NCBI RefSeq assembly: GCF_038397715.1
Contig: NZ_CP151633.1
Span: 620,001 to 684,000 of the forward strand
Source of the DNA: Microbacterium sp. LWO14-1.2
GTDB lineage: Bacteria > Actinomycetota > Actinomycetes > Actinomycetales > Microbacteriaceae
DNA length: 64,000 nt
Direction: 5' to 3'
The position numbers were made by a program, and so were the translations under genes. The first letter of the stretch is position 1, and the number at the start of each line of letters is the position of its first letter. This document shows, piece by piece, positions 15,512 through 25,893 of this stretch. The notes beneath the pieces are model-generated. The model saw only the letters and a list, made by a program, of their open reading frames with translations. It was not told the DNA's origin and made no database searches.

Positions 15512-16623
15512 CGCGTCTCCTCGGTCGTCGGCGACGGGTCGGTCGGCTGTTCAGTCGCGTGAGGCGTGTCCGCCCCCGGGTGGTCGCCTGCCGGGTGGTC
15601 TCCTACGGGGCGGTCGCCTGCCGGGTGGTCCCCTGCGGGCGCCGACGCGAAGAGGTCGAGCCCGAGTGATCGGGAGAGGTGCGCGATCGCCCGCTGCGAT
15701 CGGATCGAGTTGCCTGCCCGGTCGAGCAGCGGCGAGAACCCGGCGACGGCGCACTTGCCCGGCGAGACGGCGACGATTCCGCCGGAGACCCCCGACTTCG
15801 CGGGCAGGCCGATCTCGAAGAGCCACTCCCCCGAGCGCTCGTACAGGCCGGTGGCGGCGGCCACGGCGAGCGTGTCGCGGCAGACGTCGGCGGAGACGAC
15901 CCGATGCCCGGTCACCGGGTTCACACCGCCGTCGGCCAGCGTGGCCCCCATGACGGCGAGGTCATGGGCCGTCACGAGGAGCGCGCACTGCCTCGTGTAG
16001 ACGTCGACGGCCTCGTCGGGGTCGCCGTGCAGCCGCCCGTAGCTGCGCAGCAGGCGCCCGAGCGCTCTGTTTCGGTCGTTGGTCTCGGCCTCGGAGGCGT
16101 AGACCTTTCCGTCGAGCCGGAGCTGCCGTCCGGCGAATGCCGACAGTCCCTCCCGGAGGAGCTCCCAGCGCTCGACCGACGTGTCACCCGGCAGGAGCGC
16201 TGTGGTCGCGATGGCTCCCGCATTCACCATGGGGTTCATCGGGTGGCCGTCGTTGAGCTCCAAGGCCATCACCGAGTTGAAGGCGAGCCCGGTGTTGTTC
16301 ACTCCGACGATCTCGCGTACTCGCTCGTGGCCGTGCTCCTGGATCGCGAGCGCGTAGACGAACATCTTCGAGATGGACTGGATCGAGAACGGATGCCGCG
16401 CATCGCCCGCATCGTGCAGACCGCCGTCGACCTCGACCAGCGCCAGCCCGGACAGCGACGGATCGGCGTGCGCCAGCTCGGGGATGTAGTCGGCGACCGC
16501 GCCGTCGTCGACGCCGATGCTCTCGGCGTGCGCCTCGAGCAGCAGGTGCTCGACGCTCGCCCACCCGGGGAGCGACCCCGTCGAGACGCGGGCCGGGATG
16601 CCGTGCCGTGCTGCGGACTCCAC
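15508..16623 (-). CDS. glsA: glutaminase (serine-dependent beta-lactamase fold)
   Basis: About 371 residues. Signatures are FSIQSISKMFVYALA (Ser-x-x-Lys catalytic pair), NPMVNAGAI, ETNDRNRAL, YTRQCALLVTAHDLAVMG and LPAKSGVSGG. It deamidates L-glutamine to glutamate and ammonia. The GTG at 16623 is preferred because AGGAGG lies just before it. An upstream GTG at 16665 is possible but overlaps the predicted -10 box. The C-terminus is extended by a low-complexity tail built from a pentapeptide (GDHPA-like) repeated about four times. It is followed by a coupled MFS gene. Confidence 0.87.
   Translation of the reverse strand: MESAARHGIPARVSTGSLPGWASVEHLLLEAHAESIGVDDGAVADYIPELAHADPSLSGLALVEVDGGLHDAGDARHPFSIQSISKMFVYALAIQEHGHERVREIVGVNNTGLAFNSVMALELNDGHPMNPMVNAGAIATTALLPGDTSVERWELLREGLSAFAGRQLRLDGKVYASEAETNDRNRALGRLLRSYGRLHGDPDEAVDVYTRQCALLVTAHDLAVMGATLADGGVNPVTGHRVVSADVCRDTLAVAAATGLYERSGEWLFEIGLPAKSGVSGGIVAVSPGKCAVAGFSPLLDRAGNSIRSQRAIAHLSRSLGLDLFASAPAGDHPAGDRPVGDHPAGDHPGADTPHATEQPTDPSPTTEETR
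15578..15637. repeat. 15-bp tandem repeat, four units, in the 3' end of glsA
   Basis: Four imperfect copies of a unit like GGGTGGTCGCCTGCC at 15578, 15593, 15608 and 15623. Because 15 is a multiple of 3, copy changes keep the frame and only alter the number of GDHPA-type pentapeptides. Confidence 0.9.
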
Positions 16624-16663
16624 GCGCCCTCCTCGGGTCGGCGACGCCCCAGCCGTCTCGCTC

Positions 16664-16669
16664 ACCGTA
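16664..16669 (-). promoter_or_regulatory. -10 box of glsA
   Basis: TACGGT on the minus strand. It overlaps the possible GTG start at 16665, which supports the downstream GTG at 16623, preceded by AGGAGG, as the real start. Confidence 0.4.
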
Positions 16670-16675
16670 GCGCGA

Positions 16676-16709
16676 CGACGGCCCCCTGCCTAGGGGCAGA
16701 GGGCCGTCG
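16676..16709 (-). terminator. terminator of the transglycosylase-like gene
   Basis: 15-bp stem with one mismatch (CGACGGCCCCCTGCC / GGCAGAGGGCCGTCG) and a 4-nt loop, just downstream of the gene ending at 16728. Confidence 0.7.
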
Positions 16710-16727
16710 GACGAGCGCGGGTGAGGC

Positions 16728-17603
16728 TCAGTACCAGTTGCTGGCCTGGGAGTGACCCCACGCGCTGCAGGGCGTGCCGTACACCGACTTGATGTAGCCG
16801 AGACCCCAGGCGATCTGGGTAGCGGCGTTGTCCTGCCAGTCAGCGCCCGCAGAGGCCATCTTGCTGCCCGGGAGCGCCTGCGGGATGCCCGTCGCGCCGC
16901 CGGACTTGTTGTAGGCCTTGTAGTTCCACCCGGACTCCTTGGTCCACAGCGAGTTCAGGCAGGAGAACTGGTCGTCGCCCCAGCCGTACTGGCTCGCCAT
17001 CATCTCCCGGGCTGTGGCCTTCGCCCCGTCCGGGGTGTTGGCCTGGGCCAGCGCCGCCGCGGCTGCAGCGGCCTGCTCCTCTTCGACCTTGCGCTGCTGG
17101 GCAGCCGCGTAGTCGTTCTGCAGGGTCGCGGTCTCGTTCGTCACGGCCTCGGTCTCTGCGACCACGTAGGCCTCCAGGCTCGTGAGCTCGCGGGACGACA
17201 GCCCGTCGCGGTCGCCGAGCCGGTCGATCCACGAATCGAGGTCGGTGGTGTCGACGGCGGCGGGCGCGCCGGCGAGGTCGAGGCCGGAGGCGGCGACCTC
17301 CGCGGTCACGGCGTCGGCGGCGTCAGCGGCATCCTGCGCGATCGAGATGTGGATCGCGGCGTCGTCCACCTTCTTGGTGAGCGGCGCGGCACCGCCGGTG
17401 ACGAACGTGGCGACGTCGGCCACGGGATCGGGCGTCTCGGCGCCGGCAGCGGCCGGGGCGGAGACGATGCCGACGGTGAGGGCGGCGCCGATGACGCCTC
17501 CCGCGATGGTTCCGAAGATCCACTTCGGGCGGCGGGCGGTGACGGCGTTGCGGGCCTCCGCCACGGACGAGGCGCGCCGAAGCGCACGGGTGTTCTGCAG
17601 CAT
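16728..17603 (-). CDS. secreted lytic transglycosylase/lysozyme-like cell-wall protein
   Basis: 291 residues. An N-terminal membrane segment (about 29-52, ending APAAAGAE) acts as a signal peptide or anchor. A helical, probably coiled-coil middle (about 100-200, VTNETATLQNDYAAAQQRKVEEEQ) follows. The C-terminal domain is SLT/RPF-like: FSCLNSLWTKESGWNYKAYN (catalytic Glu in TKESGW), GGATGIPQALPGSKM and AWGLGYI. Such proteins cut or remodel peptidoglycan outside the membrane. The two Cys (in FSCLN and TPCSAW) could form a disulfide. The exact bond cleaved is unproven. Confidence 0.85.
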   Translation of the reverse strand: MLQNTRALRRASSVAEARNAVTARRPKWIFGTIAGGVIGAALTVGIVSAPAAAGAETPDPVADVATFVTGGAAPLTKKVDDAAIHISIAQDAADAADAVTAEVAASGLDLAGAPAAVDTTDLDSWIDRLGDRDGLSSRELTSLEAYVVAETEAVTNETATLQNDYAAAQQRKVEEEQAAAAAAALAQANTPDGAKATAREMMASQYGWGDDQFSCLNSLWTKESGWNYKAYNKSGGATGIPQALPGSKMASAGADWQDNAATQIAWGLGYIKSVYGTPCSAWGHSQASNWY

Positions 17604-17710
17604 GGGTATCGACTTTCGGGTCGTCGTGCGCCCCTCACGGGACCCTCATCGGGAGTCGGTCCCAGGCGCAAGGTAACGATTCTGCAACATCGCACCTGAG
17701 CGCTTCATGA

Positions 17711-17752
17711 GAAAGGGCCCTGCGCCGTCGTCGGACGGTGCAGGGCCCTTTC
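17711..17752 (-). terminator. typA terminator
   Basis: 19-bp stem with one G-U-compatible mismatch (GAAAGGGCCCTGCGCCGTC / GACGGTGCAGGGCCCTTTC) and a 4-nt loop, followed on the minus strand by T's. It lies 14 bp after the typA stop. Confidence 0.85.
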
Positions 17753-17765
17753 GAGGGACCGAGGG

Positions 17766-19679
<1,914 letters not shown>

Positions 19680-19726
19680 GCAGGAGTCCTAAAGAGTGTG
19701 GGTTTTCGCCGGGAAGCCGACATTCC

Positions 19727-19732
19727 AGGTTA
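19727..19732 (-). promoter_or_regulatory. -10 box of typA
   Basis: TAACCT on the minus strand, 47 nt before the typA ATG. No clear -35. It is divergent from the leaderless promoter at 19791. Confidence 0.4.
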
Positions 19733-19790
19733 CCGTATGCGCACGGGCACGTTCCTGAGCGGCCCACAGGGCACCGCGCAGACCGTCGGC

Positions 19791-19796
19791 TAGATT
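19791..19796 (+). promoter_or_regulatory. -10 box of the zinc-peptidase-like gene (leaderless type)
   Basis: TAGATT followed by GGCGGC and the ATG at 19803, a 6-nt spacing. Confidence 0.55.
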
Positions 19797-19802
19797 GGCG
19801 GC

Positions 19803-20912
19803 ATGGGGGAACAGATGCCCGACGCCGACCTCGCCGCAGTGCAGAATCCCTACACTCCGCCCGCCCAGCTCGCCGACATCGCGGCACGACGCAGCGACCT
19901 GCACCCTCTGCTGCTGAGTCACCCCGGCTGCTATCCCGCATTGCGGGAGTGGATCTCGCAGGTGAATCCCGCCGCCCGGCCGATCCCCGCGGAGGGCTAT
20001 CCCGTACCGGCGGGAAGCTACCCGATCTCCACCGGCGCGCCCCTTCCCCCTCCGCGCCGCAGCCGGGTCGGGTGCTTCCTCATCGGGTGCGGCGGCATGG
20101 CGCTCGTGGCGCTCGTCGTCGTCGGCGTCTTCGTGGCCGGCGCCGTGCTCTCGACGCCCGGTGGCGACTCCGATCCCGGCCCCGACGCGGGTGCGCCCGT
20201 GACCGGTGATCCGGCATCGGCCTTCGAGGCGGAGCGCACCAGGTTCTACGATCTCGCCGCTCAGCTCGACGGCAACCCGGTCGCACCGCTGGTCACCAGG
20301 ACCGCCGAGTTCGAGAGGCTGGAGAAGAGCATGGCGGCGCCCGGCATCACGGACGAGCGCGCCGCGCAGCTCGCGCAGAGCGCGCAGACGGCCCGGGAGG
20401 AGCTGGAGCAGCGGATCGCGGACGCGGAAGCCCGGCGCACGAACGCCTCGGGCTCCGTCACCGAGGGAATCGTGGACGAGGCGGGGGCGGGTTTCATCGA
20501 CATCGCCTGGGATGCTGCGACGGCCTGCGCCACCTCCCAGAACACGGATGAGGGCCGCTTCACCGCCGGCTGCGTCTCGGAGGACCCGCTCGCCGTGCAC
20601 CTCGCCCCGGAGGACCAGCTGCCGGGAGACATGGGCATGCGCGTCGTCGTGCTGCACGAGCTCACGCACCTGTACCAGCGTGCGGACTCCGACGCCCATC
20701 CCGACGGCGTCAGCAGGGCCACTCAGCTCGTGGATCAGGGCTACTTCCAGGGAAGCTCGGAGTCGATGGCGGACTGCTACGCCCTCACGTACCTCGACCA
20801 GTGGACCCTGACCTTCGAGAACCGCACGATGGGCTACGGATACGTCTGCGGCGAGGAGGAGCGGGGCCTCATCCGCCGATGGGCCGCCGAGGTGAACGCT
20901 CCCCTGCCGTGA
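19803..20912 (+). CDS. putative membrane-anchored zinc metallopeptidase with leucine-rich-variant N-terminus
   Basis: 369 residues. The N-terminus (about 15-50, NPYTPPAQLADIAARR...HPALREW-like) resembles the short helical variant-leucine-rich-repeat module found on many actinobacterial proteins and should be cytoplasmic. One TM helix (about 90-116) follows. The outer part has a helical region rich in Ala/Glu (about 150-210) and then HELTH (285-289) with ESMAD (320-324). This HExxH plus ExxxD pair is the zinc site of gluzincins and of the YpfJ-like neutral zinc peptidases (ADCYA context). Probably an extracytoplasmic protease; substrate unknown. A leaderless promoter precedes it, and the next gene is a membrane protease too. 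Confidence 0.72.
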   Translation: MGEQMPDADLAAVQNPYTPPAQLADIAARRSDLHPLLLSHPGCYPALREWISQVNPAARPIPAEGYPVPAGSYPISTGAPLPPPRRSRVGCFLIGCGGMALVALVVVGVFVAGAVLSTPGGDSDPGPDAGAPVTGDPASAFEAERTRFYDLAAQLDGNPVAPLVTRTAEFERLEKSMAAPGITDERAAQLAQSAQTAREELEQRIADAEARRTNASGSVTEGIVDEAGAGFIDIAWDAATACATSQNTDEGRFTAGCVSEDPLAVHLAPEDQLPGDMGMRVVVLHELTHLYQRADSDAHPDGVSRATQLVDQGYFQGSSESMADCYALTYLDQWTLTFENRTMGYGYVCGEEERGLIRRWAAEVNAPLP

Positions 20913-20931
20913 CGCTGCGGGCACGGGGACG

Positions 20932-20937
20932 TACGAT
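20932..20937 (+). promoter_or_regulatory. -10 box of the CPBP protease gene (leaderless type)
   Basis: TACGAT, 7 nt before the GTG at 20945. This supports that start over the GTG at 20909. Confidence 0.5.
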
Positions 20938-20944
20938 CGGGGAC

Positions 20945-21730
20945 GTGGCAGCCGTCGACCTCTCCCCCGCCCCCTCGCGCTCCCGTCTGTGGTGGGAGAT
21001 CGCGATCGTCCTGGCGCTCGGACTCGGCCAGTCCGCCGTCTACGCGATCGTGCAGCTCGCCTACCGCCTGACGGACACGACACCGCTCGCCGACCAGACG
21101 GCGACGCTGAACCCCTCGCGCAGTGACCGCGAGGTCTTCGACCTCATCTACCAGATCCTCTCGATCGGGTTCTCGATCGTGCCGGTGCTGCTCGTCTGCT
21201 TCCTGCTGTGGCAGTCGCGCCGCCCGCACCTCGGGGCGCTCGGACTCGACGGCCGGAAGGTCGGATCGGATGCCGCACGCGGCATCCTCCTGGTCCTGGC
21301 GATCGGCATCCCCGGCTTGGCCCTCTACCTCGTGGGGCGCGCCGTCGGTCTGTTCGTCGCGGTGAACCCGGCAGGGCTCGACGCGCACTGGTGGACGGTC
21401 CCCGTGCTGCTGCTGGCCGCGGCCCGGGCCTCCATCCAGGAGGAGTTCGTCGTTCTCGGGTACCTGTTCGCCCGGCTGAAGCAGCTCGGCTGGGGTCCGT
21501 GGCCGATCATCCTCGCGACGTCGGTGCTGCGAGCGAGCTATCACCTCTACCAGGGCCCGGGAGCGTTCATCGGGAACCTCGCGATGGGACTGCTCTTCGG
21601 CTGGCTGTTCCAGCGCTCCGGACGCCTGATGCCGTTCCTCGTCGCGCACTTCCTCATCGACGCGACCGTGTTCGTCGGCTACCCCTGGGCCGCGGCGACC
21701 TGGCCGGAGCTGTTCGGACTCCCCGGCTGA
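20945..21730 (+). CDS. CPBP-family intramembrane metalloprotease
   Basis: 261 residues with about seven to eight helices. The CPBP (Rce1-like/Abi) motifs are present: QEEFVVLGYLF (the paired Glu), SYHLYQGPGAF (His) and HFLIDATVF (second His). Bacterial members are putative membrane proteases in stress, bacteriocin immunity or protein maturation. The GTG at 20945 is chosen from the -10 box 7 nt upstream; a GTG at 20909 overlapping the previous stop would add 12 residues. Convergent with the PH-domain gene. Confidence 0.85.
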   Translation: MAAVDLSPAPSRSRLWWEIAIVLALGLGQSAVYAIVQLAYRLTDTTPLADQTATLNPSRSDREVFDLIYQILSIGFSIVPVLLVCFLLWQSRRPHLGALGLDGRKVGSDAARGILLVLAIGIPGLALYLVGRAVGLFVAVNPAGLDAHWWTVPVLLLAAARASIQEEFVVLGYLFARLKQLGWGPWPIILATSVLRASYHLYQGPGAFIGNLAMGLLFGWLFQRSGRLMPFLVAHFLIDATVFVGYPWAAATWPELFGLPG

Positions 21731-21749
21731 GTCGCACGCGCGCGCGGCG

Positions 21750-22313
21750 TCAGCCGCCCGCGATGAGGACGGCTGCGACAGCCCAGACCACGATCGCAGC
21801 GAGTGCGATCAGCGCACGCGAGTCCCAGTCACGGCGCACGGGCGCATCCGCCTTACCGGAGGCGGCCTGCCACCGGTCGCGGATCTCGGACAGCTCCCGC
21901 AGACCGGAGGGTGCCTTGGCCTCGGCGTCGTCTCCCGTCGGCCGCCGCACGGGACGCGCCTTCGCGGGGCCGCCGTAGCAGGTCACGTCGCTCCCGTCGT
22001 CGAGCGAGAAGACGAGCTGCCAGCGCAGGTCGATGTCACGGACCCTGTTCCAGCCGAAGGACGTGCGACGGAGCATGTTCTGCACCACGGCCCCGTCGTC
22101 GTCGATCCGCACGGTCGAGACGAACGCGATCTCGTACACGACCCACAGGCCGAGCAGAACCCACGGGGCGAGGAGGAGCATCTGCCCCCAGCCGGCGCGC
22201 AGTACGGCGTCGCCGAGCAGGAACAGCGCGAGCAGCGAGCACAGGACCAACGAGACCGGCCCGGAGACCGCGCGGAACGTCCGCGCGGCTCCGGGCCGAG
22301 AGTCAGCCGACAC
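21750..22313 (-). CDS. PH-domain membrane protein
   Basis: 187 residues. Two N-terminal helices (about 19-38 and 43-62) precede a PH-like beta domain (about 65-110: VSTVRIDDDGAVVQNML, GWNRVRDIDLRWQLVFSL) of the small bacterial PH (PF10756-like) type. A charged linker and a C-terminal TM helix follow. Function unknown. The GTG starts 2 nt after the stop of the ABC ATPase gene, so it is probably read from the same transcript. The upstream open frame only overlaps that ATPase and was dropped. Confidence 0.75.
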   Translation of the reverse strand: MSADSRPGAARTFRAVSGPVSLVLCSLLALFLLGDAVLRAGWGQMLLLAPWVLLGLWVVYEIAFVSTVRIDDDGAVVQNMLRRTSFGWNRVRDIDLRWQLVFSLDDGSDVTCYGGPAKARPVRRPTGDDAEAKAPSGLRELSEIRDRWQAASGKADAPVRRDWDSRALIALAAIVVWAVAAVLIAGG

Positions 22314-22315
22314 GC

Positions 22316-23989
22316 TCAGTGACCGCCGAGGGTGATCGACGCCCCCGGGATCGCCTGCAGCAGACGGTCCGTGTACTCCTGCTGCGGGTTGGCGAAGATC
22401 TCGTCGACGGTGCCCTGCTCGACGACCTTGCCCTTCTCCATCACGCACACAAGATCGCTCGACACACGCACGACGGCGAGGTCGTGCGTGATGAACAGAT
22501 AGGTCAGGTCCAGCTCCGACTGGAGGTCGGCCAGGAGCTTGAGGATCTGGTCCTGCACGAGCACGTCGAGCGCAGAGACGGCCTCGTCGAGCACGACGAT
22601 GTCGGGCTTGAGGGCGAGCGCGCGGGCGATCGCCACACGCTGGCGCTGACCGCCCGAGAGCTCGTTCGGGTACCGAGTGGCGAGCGCACGCGGCAGCGCG
22701 ACCTGGTCGAGGAGCTCCTCGACCCGCTCACGATGCGCCGTCCGGTCGCCCACGCCGTGGATCTGCAGCGGCTCCGCGATCGTGTTGCCGATGTTGCGCA
22801 GCGGATCGAGCGAGCCGTACGGGTCCTGGAACACCGGCTGCATGCGGCGGCGCAGCCCGAACGCCTGCGCGTTCGACAGGTTCGACACGTCCTGACCGTC
22901 GATCTCGATCGTGCCGGCAGTCGGGTCCTCGAGCTTGAGGACCATCTTCGCCACCGTCGACTTGCCCGAGCCCGACTCTCCGACGAGCGCGAGCGTCTTG
23001 CCGCGCGGGATCTCGAAGGACACGTCATCCACGGCTCGGAAGGCCTCACTGCGGAAGCCGCCCTGGCGGATCTTGTAGTCCTTCGTGAGTCCGGCCACAC
23101 GCACAGTCGGCGGGATGTCGGCGAGGTCGTCGAGAGTCTCGATGCCCCGGTCCTCCACGACCGCTTGAATACGCTGCGACGCGACGCTCGGCGCCGCGGC
23201 GACGAGCCGCTTCGTGTACGGATGCTGCGGGTCCTCGAGGATCTGACGGCTCGGGCCGGCCTCGACGATGTTCCCGCCGTTCATCACGATGATCTTCTCG
23301 GCACGCTCGGCCGCGAGGCCGAGGTCGTGCGTGATCAGCAGCACCGAGGTGCCCTTGTCTCGCGTGAGCGACGCCATGTGGTCGAGGATGACCCGCTGCA
23401 CCGTCACGTCGAGAGCCGAGGTCGGCTCGTCGGCGATGAGGAGCTTCGGGTCGGCCGCGAGACCGATGCCGATCAGGGCCCGCTGGCGCATGCCCCCGGA
23501 GAACTGATGCGGGAACTGGTGAAGACGCTTCTCGGCGTCCGCCAGACCCGCCTGCTGCAGCACCTCGACGGTGCGGGCCTTGACGGCATCCCGACCCTGG
23601 GCGATGCCGTTCGCACGGATCGCCTCCTTGACCTGGAAGCCGATGCTCCACACCGGGTTGAGGTTCGACATCGGGTCCTGCGGCACGAAGCCGATGTCCC
23701 GACCGCGCACGGCCTCCATCTCGCGACGGCCGAGCGTGGTGAGCTCGCGTCCCTCGAGGGTGATGGATCCGCCCGTGACCTCGCCGGTACCCGGGAGCAG
23801 GTTCACGATGGCCGTGGCCGTCGTGGACTTGCCCGAACCGGACTCGCCCACGATCGCGACGGTCTCGCCGGGGAAGATGTCGAAGCTCGCTCCGTGGAGC
23901 ACCTCTCGCAGGCCCTCCTGCGTGCGGAACGCGACAGTGAGGTCGCGCACGCTCAGCAGCGGCACCTGTGCGGCAGTGCGGTCGCTCAT
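22316..23989 (-). CDS. peptide-type ABC importer, fused double ATPase (DppD-DppF type)
   Basis: 557 residues containing two complete ABC ATPase domains in one chain. Each has Walker A GESGSGKST (about residues 48 and 315), a signature (FSGGMRQR, LSGGQRQR), Walker B and a switch His (LLITHDLGL, LFITHDLAV). Each ends with the oligopeptide family tail (QHPYTKRLVAAAP, QQEYTDRLLQAIPG). It powers import of dipeptides/oligopeptides or related ligands. The ATG overlaps the permease stop (ATGA). Fusion of the two ATPases is a known variant of family-5 importers. Confidence 0.92.
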   Translation of the reverse strand: MSDRTAAQVPLLSVRDLTVAFRTQEGLREVLHGASFDIFPGETVAIVGESGSGKSTTATAIVNLLPGTGEVTGGSITLEGRELTTLGRREMEAVRGRDIGFVPQDPMSNLNPVWSIGFQVKEAIRANGIAQGRDAVKARTVEVLQQAGLADAEKRLHQFPHQFSGGMRQRALIGIGLAADPKLLIADEPTSALDVTVQRVILDHMASLTRDKGTSVLLITHDLGLAAERAEKIIVMNGGNIVEAGPSRQILEDPQHPYTKRLVAAAPSVASQRIQAVVEDRGIETLDDLADIPPTVRVAGLTKDYKIRQGGFRSEAFRAVDDVSFEIPRGKTLALVGESGSGKSTVAKMVLKLEDPTAGTIEIDGQDVSNLSNAQAFGLRRRMQPVFQDPYGSLDPLRNIGNTIAEPLQIHGVGDRTAHRERVEELLDQVALPRALATRYPNELSGGQRQRVAIARALALKPDIVVLDEAVSALDVLVQDQILKLLADLQSELDLTYLFITHDLAVVRVSSDLVCVMEKGKVVEQGTVDEIFANPQQEYTDRLLQAIPGASITLGGH

Positions 23990-24927
23990 CGGCGTGCCCT
24001 CGCCTTCGGGTCGAGGGCGTCTCGGATGAGCTCGCCCAGGGTGACGAACGCCAGCACCGCGAGGGTGAGGGCGATCGACGGATAGATGAGCGCCATGGGG
24101 GCGACTCGCAGCGCGGCCTGGGCCTGACTGATGTCGTTGCCCCAGGACATGACGGAGCTGCCGAGTCCCACGCCGAGGAAGGAGAGCGTCGCCTCCGCGA
24201 CGATCGCGGCTGCGAGGCCCAGCGTCGACACGACGAGGAGCGGAGCGATCGCATTCGGGATCACGTGGCGGAGGAGCGTCCCGAACTTCGACTGTCCGAG
24301 TGAGCGCGAGGCCATCACGAAATCCGCCTGGCGGACGCGGAGAATCTCCGCACGCACCACGCGAGCCGTCGAGGCCCACGCGAACCCGCCGATGGCGAAC
24401 GCGAGCGTCCATACCGAACGAGCGTCGGAGAACACGGTCATGACGACCACAGCAGCCAGGATGTACGGGATGGCGAAGAAGATGTCACCGATGCGCGAGA
24501 GCAGCGCGTCGAGCCAGCCTCCGTAGAAGCCTGCGAGGGCGCCCATGATCAGGCCGAGGATCGACGAGATCACGGTCGCGATCAGGCCCACGGCGAGCGA
24601 GGTCTGGGCCCCCCAGATGATGCGCGAGTAGATGTCGCAGCCCTGGAACGTGTATCCGAGGGGGTGGCCGGCCGCCGGACCCTCGTTGCTGTACATGAGG
24701 TCGCAGCTGCGCGGGTCGACGTTCGTGAAGAGCGACGGCCAGACGGCGACGACGACGAACAGTGCGGCGAGCACCACCGAGAACCAGAAGAGCGGGCGAC
24801 GGCGCAGATCGCGCCACGCGTCGCGCCACAGGTTACTCGGCTTCTCGGCGACTCGGACGGCGTCGACGGCGATGGACTCCGTCTCGACCGGAGCAACGTA
24901 GTGCTTCTGTGTCGTGGGGTCAGACAT
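23986..24927 (-). CDS. peptide-type ABC importer permease (DppC type)
   Basis: 313 residues. It has an N-terminal OppC-N type cytoplasmic part and a membrane helix (about 42-62), then the transmembrane domain with the EAA coupling motif (RAEILRVRQADFVMASRSLGQ...ARR) and a C-terminal FVTLGELIRDALDP. It forms the channel with the DppB-type partner encoded just upstream; the two genes overlap by 8 bp. Confidence 0.92.
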   Translation of the reverse strand: MSDPTTQKHYVAPVETESIAVDAVRVAEKPSNLWRDAWRDLRRRPLFWFSVVLAALFVVVAVWPSLFTNVDPRSCDLMYSNEGPAAGHPLGYTFQGCDIYSRIIWGAQTSLAVGLIATVISSILGLIMGALAGFYGGWLDALLSRIGDIFFAIPYILAAVVVMTVFSDARSVWTLAFAIGGFAWASTARVVRAEILRVRQADFVMASRSLGQSKFGTLLRHVIPNAIAPLLVVSTLGLAAAIVAEATLSFLGVGLGSSVMSWGNDISQAQAALRVAPMALIYPSIALTLAVLAFVTLGELIRDALDPKARARR

Positions 24928-25846
24928 AACGGATCCTCGGGTCGAGCAGACCGTACAGCAGGTCGATGAGCAGGTTCACCAGCACGTACAGGATGACGAA
25001 TACGGTCACGAAGGAGACGACCGTGGGGCCCTCCCCTCGCTGAACGGCCTGGAACAGGGTGTTTCCCACACCGGGCACATTGAAGATGCCCTCGGTCACG
25101 GTCGCACCGACCAGCAGCACGCCGAAGTTTGTCGCGGAGTTGGTGATCACGGGGATCAGCGAGTTGCGCAGGACGTGCACGGGGATGACACGGCCGCGAG
25201 GCAGGCCCTTGCTGTACGCGGTGCGCACCCAGTCCTGGTTGAGCGTGTCGATCACCGAACTGCGCATCAGGCGCATGCTCACGGCGAAGAGGCTGAACCC
25301 GAGCACGATCGCCGGGAGCCAGAGCCCTCCCCAGTCGTTCTCCGCCCCGACGGTGGGCTTGAACCAGCCCCACTGGATGGCGAGGAAGTACTGGGCGATG
25401 AAGCAGAGGACGAAGATCGGGATCGCGATCGCGACGAGAGCGATGACGAGCGCCGTGTTGTCGAAAAGCTTGCCCTTGCGCAGACCCGAGATCGTGCCGA
25501 CGATGATCGCGAGCGTGAACTCGATGCCGATCGCCATGATCGCCAGTCGACCGGTGACCGGGAGCGTGTCCGCGAGGACCGCCGAGACGGGACGGCCCGA
25601 GAACGTGTTCCCGAGGTCGCCCTGGAGCACGCCGGTGATGTAGTACCAGTACTGGACGATGAACGGGTCGTTGAGGTGGTACTGCTCTCGCAGCGCCTCG
25701 ACGAGTGCGGGGTTGGGGGTGCGGTCTCCGAACAACGCCAGGATCGGGTCGCCGGGCATGGCGAAGACCAGGAAGTAGATGAGCAGGGTGGCCCCGAAGA
25801 AGACCGGGATCACCTGCAGGAGACGTCTGAGGATGTAGCTGAGCAT
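24920..25846 (-). CDS. peptide-type ABC importer permease (DppB type)
   Basis: 308 residues, with the BPD-type permease opening MLSYILRRLLQVIPVFFGAT, GDPILALFG and the QYWYYITGVLQGDLG loop characteristic of DppB/OppB. The EAA-type loop is DWVRTAYSKGLPRGRVI. It ends with LLYGLLDPRIRYV. It is the first membrane subunit of the operon and is separated from the binding-protein gene by a 13-bp hairpin. Confidence 0.92.
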   Translation of the reverse strand: MLSYILRRLLQVIPVFFGATLLIYFLVFAMPGDPILALFGDRTPNPALVEALREQYHLNDPFIVQYWYYITGVLQGDLGNTFSGRPVSAVLADTLPVTGRLAIMAIGIEFTLAIIVGTISGLRKGKLFDNTALVIALVAIAIPIFVLCFIAQYFLAIQWGWFKPTVGAENDWGGLWLPAIVLGFSLFAVSMRLMRSSVIDTLNQDWVRTAYSKGLPRGRVIPVHVLRNSLIPVITNSATNFGVLLVGATVTEGIFNVPGVGNTLFQAVQRGEGPTVVSFVTVFVILYVLVNLLIDLLYGLLDPRIRYV

Positions 25847-25893
25847 CCGCTGTCCCTTTCTAGGAACGCGAGCAGGGTAACCAGAACAGCCTA

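Noticed and set aside
15578..15637. A CRISPR array.
   Set aside because: Units are contiguous 15-bp copies without spacers and lie inside a coding sequence.
16623..16665. The first 14 codons of the longest glsA frame.
   Set aside because: The upstream GTG overlaps the predicted -10 box and has no ribosome site, while AGGAGG precedes the GTG at 16623. It remains a possible alternative.
17604..17710. A c-di-AMP (ydaO) riboswitch before the secreted transglycosylase-like gene, as seen for Rpf proteins in actinobacteria.
   Set aside because: The roughly 100 nt are too short and lack the conserved GCCGGG..AACCGC-type blocks.
21725..21756. A terminator between the CPBP and PH-domain genes.
   Set aside because: Only a 7-bp stem with a 19-nt loop, too weak to support.
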